Part shown: positions 22,466 to 24,090 of the stretch, piece by piece
Numbering within the stretch: position 1 is the stretch's first letter
How the letters are laid out: every line of letters begins with the position of its first letter
DNA from: GSA-30 sp036568765
GTDB taxonomy: Bacteria; Pseudomonadota; Gammaproteobacteria; Xanthomonadales; Rhodanobacteraceae
Assembly: GCF_036568765.1 (NCBI RefSeq)
Contig: NZ_DATCRY010000302.1
Coordinates: 1-24,090 of the forward strand
Direction: 5' to 3'
Length of the DNA: 24,090 bases
Made by a program: the position numbers and the translations under genes
The notes under the pieces: model-generated
Database searches by the model: none
Told to the model about the DNA's origin: nothing
Seen by the model: the letters and a program-made list of their open reading frames with translations, nothing else

Positions 22466-22909
22466 ATGCATATGGCGATCTGGAAGCAGGATATCGACCT
22501 GACCCGCATCAATGCCTGGGGCGCCAACACCATGCTCGAGACCCTGGGTATCCAGATCGTCGAGATCGGCGAGGATTGGCTGCGCGGCACCATGCCGGTT
22601 GACCGTCGCACGCATCAACCCTATGGGCTGCTGCATGGCGGCGCCTCGGTAGCGCTGGCCGAGACGCTGGGCAGCATGGCGGCGATGCTGACGCTGGACC
22701 CGGCGGAGGAAATGACTGTAGGTCTGGATATCAATGCCAACCATATCCGCGGCGCGCGCAGCGGTCTCGTGACCGGCACGGCCCGGGCGCTGCACTTGGG
22801 CCGCAGTACGCAAGTCTGGGAGATTCGCATCGAGAACGAGAGCGGCCAGCTGGTCTGCATCTCGCGCATTACCATGGCGGTGATTCCCGCAACAAAGGCC
22901 GCGGGTTGA
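22466..22909 (+). CDS. ydiI: Hotdog acyl-CoA thioesterase, YdiI/MenI family
   Basis: The 147-residue protein closely follows my memory of E. coli YdiI: MAIWKQDIDLTRINAWG, GTMPVDRRTHQPYGLLHGGA, SVALAETLGS, VGLDINANHIRGARSG, LHLGRSTQVWEIRI. The catalytic Glu66 and nearby His57 are present. YdiI hydrolyses 1,4-dihydroxy-2-naphthoyl-CoA for menaquinone as well as several acyl- and benzoyl-CoAs; relatives of this organism use ubiquinone, so a general acyl-CoA role is more likely here. ATG 22466 follows GAGAGG by 5 nt and is preferred to the ATG two codons later. srkA overlaps its stop codon, so the two are co-expressed. Confidence 0.9.
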   Translation: MHMAIWKQDIDLTRINAWGANTMLETLGIQIVEIGEDWLRGTMPVDRRTHQPYGLLHGGASVALAETLGSMAAMLTLDPAEEMTVGLDINANHIRGARSGLVTGTARALHLGRSTQVWEIRIENESGQLVCISRITMAVIPATKAAG

Positions 22910-23865
22910 GCTCGCGCGCACCTTACGCGGATCTGGACCCGGAACGCGTACTGCGCGCCGTCGAGGCCTGCGGGTTATGGACCGACGGCCGCCTGCTCGC
23001 ACTGAACAGTTACGAGAATCGCGTGTGGCAAGTCGGTATCGAAGATGCCACGCCGGTGATCGCCAAGTTCTACCGACCACACCGCTGGAACGACGAGGCC
23101 ATCCTCGAAGAACACATGTTCGCGGAAGAACTGCTCGCCGCGGAGATCCCAATGGTGGCGCCATTGCGTATCGAAGGACAGACGCTGCTGCACCATGAAG
23201 GTTATCGCTATGCGTTGACGCCGCGGCACGGTGGCCGTGCGCCTTCGCTGGAATCGGACGAGCAACTGGAATGGCTGGGACGCCTGATTGCGCGCATCCA
23301 TACAGTCGGTGCCCGTACTCCCTTTGTGCATCGTGGCGATCTCGGTCGCGCCAGCCACCTCGAAGCGCCGACACGTGCGGTGCTTGCCTCGCCGCTGCTG
23401 CCTTCGCATCTGCAGGCGGCCTACCACGAGGCTGTCGAGCGCGTGGATGCCGCCGTTACAACGCGCTTCGAAGCGATCGGACCGATTCGGCGCGTGCGCC
23501 TGCATGGCGACTGTCATCCCGGCAACGTACTGTGGACCGATGCGGGCCCACATTTCGTCGACCTGGACGATGCACGCAACGGTCCGGCGATCCAGGATCT
23601 ATGGATGCTGGCGCACGACCGGCACGCACTCGATATTCTGCTAGAAGGCTATCGGCAGATGCGCGAGTTCGACTATGCCGAGCTGGCCCTGATACCCGCG
23701 TTACGTGCGATGCGGCAGGTTCATCATGCAGGGTGGATAGCGGCACGCTGGGACGATCCGGCGTTTCCCGCCGCATTTCCGTTCGCGGGCGAGGCGCGAT
23801 GGTGGGAAGAGCACATCGCGGACCTGTGGGACGCGGTAGAAGCCCTGGAAGGGCGAGACGCTTAG
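22906..23865 (+). CDS. srkA: Stress response kinase A, SrkA (YihE/RdoA)
   Basis: The 319-residue protein matches SrkA over its length (E. coli 328): LNSYENRVWQV, VIAKFYRPHRWNDEAILEEH, ETQ-like GQTLLHHEGYRYALTP, the catalytic loop LHGDCHPGNVLW with Asp202 and Asn207, metal-binding VDLDDARNGP with Asp219, and DLWML. It is a choline/aminoglycoside-kinase-fold Ser/Thr kinase that in E. coli counters MazF-linked and oxidative death. The only suitable start is TTG at 22906, overlapping the ydiI stop as TTGA; the next residues (APYADLDPERVLRA) fit the family N-terminus. The rare start and overlap suggest low, coupled expression. In E. coli dsbA follows srkA; here no gene follows before the window edge. 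Confidence 0.95.
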   Translation: MSSRAPYADLDPERVLRAVEACGLWTDGRLLALNSYENRVWQVGIEDATPVIAKFYRPHRWNDEAILEEHMFAEELLAAEIPMVAPLRIEGQTLLHHEGYRYALTPRHGGRAPSLESDEQLEWLGRLIARIHTVGARTPFVHRGDLGRASHLEAPTRAVLASPLLPSHLQAAYHEAVERVDAAVTTRFEAIGPIRRVRLHGDCHPGNVLWTDAGPHFVDLDDARNGPAIQDLWMLAHDRHALDILLEGYRQMREFDYAELALIPALRAMRQVHHAGWIAARWDDPAFPAAFPFAGEARWWEEHIADLWDAVEALEGRDA

Positions 23866-23871
23866 CTTACG

Positions 23872-23897
23872 TGCGAGCGATGCCAGCGCCGCTCGCA
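23872..23897 (+). terminator. Hairpin after srkA, possible terminator
   Basis: TGCGAGCG and CGCTCGCA make a perfect 8-bp stem with a 10-nt loop, 6 nt after the srkA stop, followed by a T-rich stretch (TCACTTTGGTTTTC). It is a plausible but imperfect intrinsic terminator. Confidence 0.5.
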
Positions 23898-24090
23898 TCA
23901 CTTTGGTTTTCATAGTTCCCTTGACGAATTCCCGCCCAAGGGACTTGCGACGCTAGCGCCATAAGAAGCTGGATCCTTCGTTGCGCCCGCTTTTGGCGCC
24001 GCTTTCGCGCTCATCGATCCCGAGCATGCCCAAGGGAAAGGCGATTTTCATTTTTACGCAGCCAGACCGATTAGCCAGCAGTCTCATCCG
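23898..24090. other. Gene-free tail at the right edge
   Basis: No convincing gene is seen. A minus-strand frame (24087-23953, 44 codons, ending in TAG) contains LGIDERESGAKSGRNEGSS and might be the end of a gene entering from the right or, more likely, translated intergenic DNA. A 7-bp inverted repeat TCCCTTG/CAAGGGA (23917-23943, 13-nt loop) is present, and CCCAAGGGA recurs near 24029. GC is lower than in the genes. Confidence 0.35.

Overview
The window looks like chromosomal DNA of a GC-rich gammaproteobacterium of the Xanthomonadales, most likely Rhodanobacteraceae (Dyella/Luteibacter/Frateuria/Rhodanobacter type). This rests on a TonB-dependent receptor of the Xanthomonas/Caulobacter type, a hemD-hemX-hemY cluster, UvrD, SrkA and YibN-like proteins of gammaproteobacterial character, and uniformly high GC. 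The genus is inferred from family resemblance, not proven. No tRNA, rRNA, CRISPR array, insertion sequence or phage gene was seen.

Region 1 (1-11591) is an alpha-glucan (starch/maltodextrin) utilisation locus. On the minus strand, in transcription order, it encodes a TonB-dependent outer-membrane receptor, a secreted GH13 amylase-family enzyme, a secreted GH31 alpha-glucosidase, a secreted six-hairpin (alpha/alpha)6 glycosidase and an SLC45/GPH-type MFS sugar transporter cut by the left edge. The last four genes are joined by three successive 4-nt ATGA overlaps. A perfect 12-bp stem separates the receptor from the enzymes. Divergently, a cytoplasmic GH13_23-type alpha-glucosidase is read rightward. 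The 469-bp divergent gap holds three copies of an ATACGTAT-centred palindrome, a likely operator of a LacI-type regulator not encoded here. The inferred route is uptake of oligosaccharide across the outer membrane, trimming in the periplasm, import by the MFS carrier and final hydrolysis in the cytoplasm.

Region 2 (11592-16575, plus strand) holds a small two-helix DUF3185-like membrane protein, the DNA helicase gene uvrD, and two tandem paralogous membrane proteins of unknown function. The first paralog starts with a J-like domain lacking the HPD motif; in the second this domain has decayed. Both share a putative extracytoplasmic C-terminal domain with two cysteines at identical spacing. This pair is the least explained part of the window.

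Region 3 (16585-19821, minus strand) is hemD-hemX-hemY, tetrapyrrole synthesis plus two membrane accessory proteins, without hemC alongside.

Region 4 (19883-23865) is a run of housekeeping and accessory genes: a YiiD-C-type hotdog thioesterase, a lipoprotein, a YibN-like membrane rhodanese without the catalytic cysteine, a minus-strand 2Fe-2S/FAD/NAD(P) reductase, a YdiI-like acyl-CoA thioesterase and the stress kinase srkA. Two of the divergent promoters here look strongly symmetric. Three genes in the window (uvrD, hemD, the reductase) have a -10-like hexamer 6-8 nt before the start codon and no Shine-Dalgarno sequence, which suggests leaderless mRNAs. The last 225 bp contain no convincing gene.
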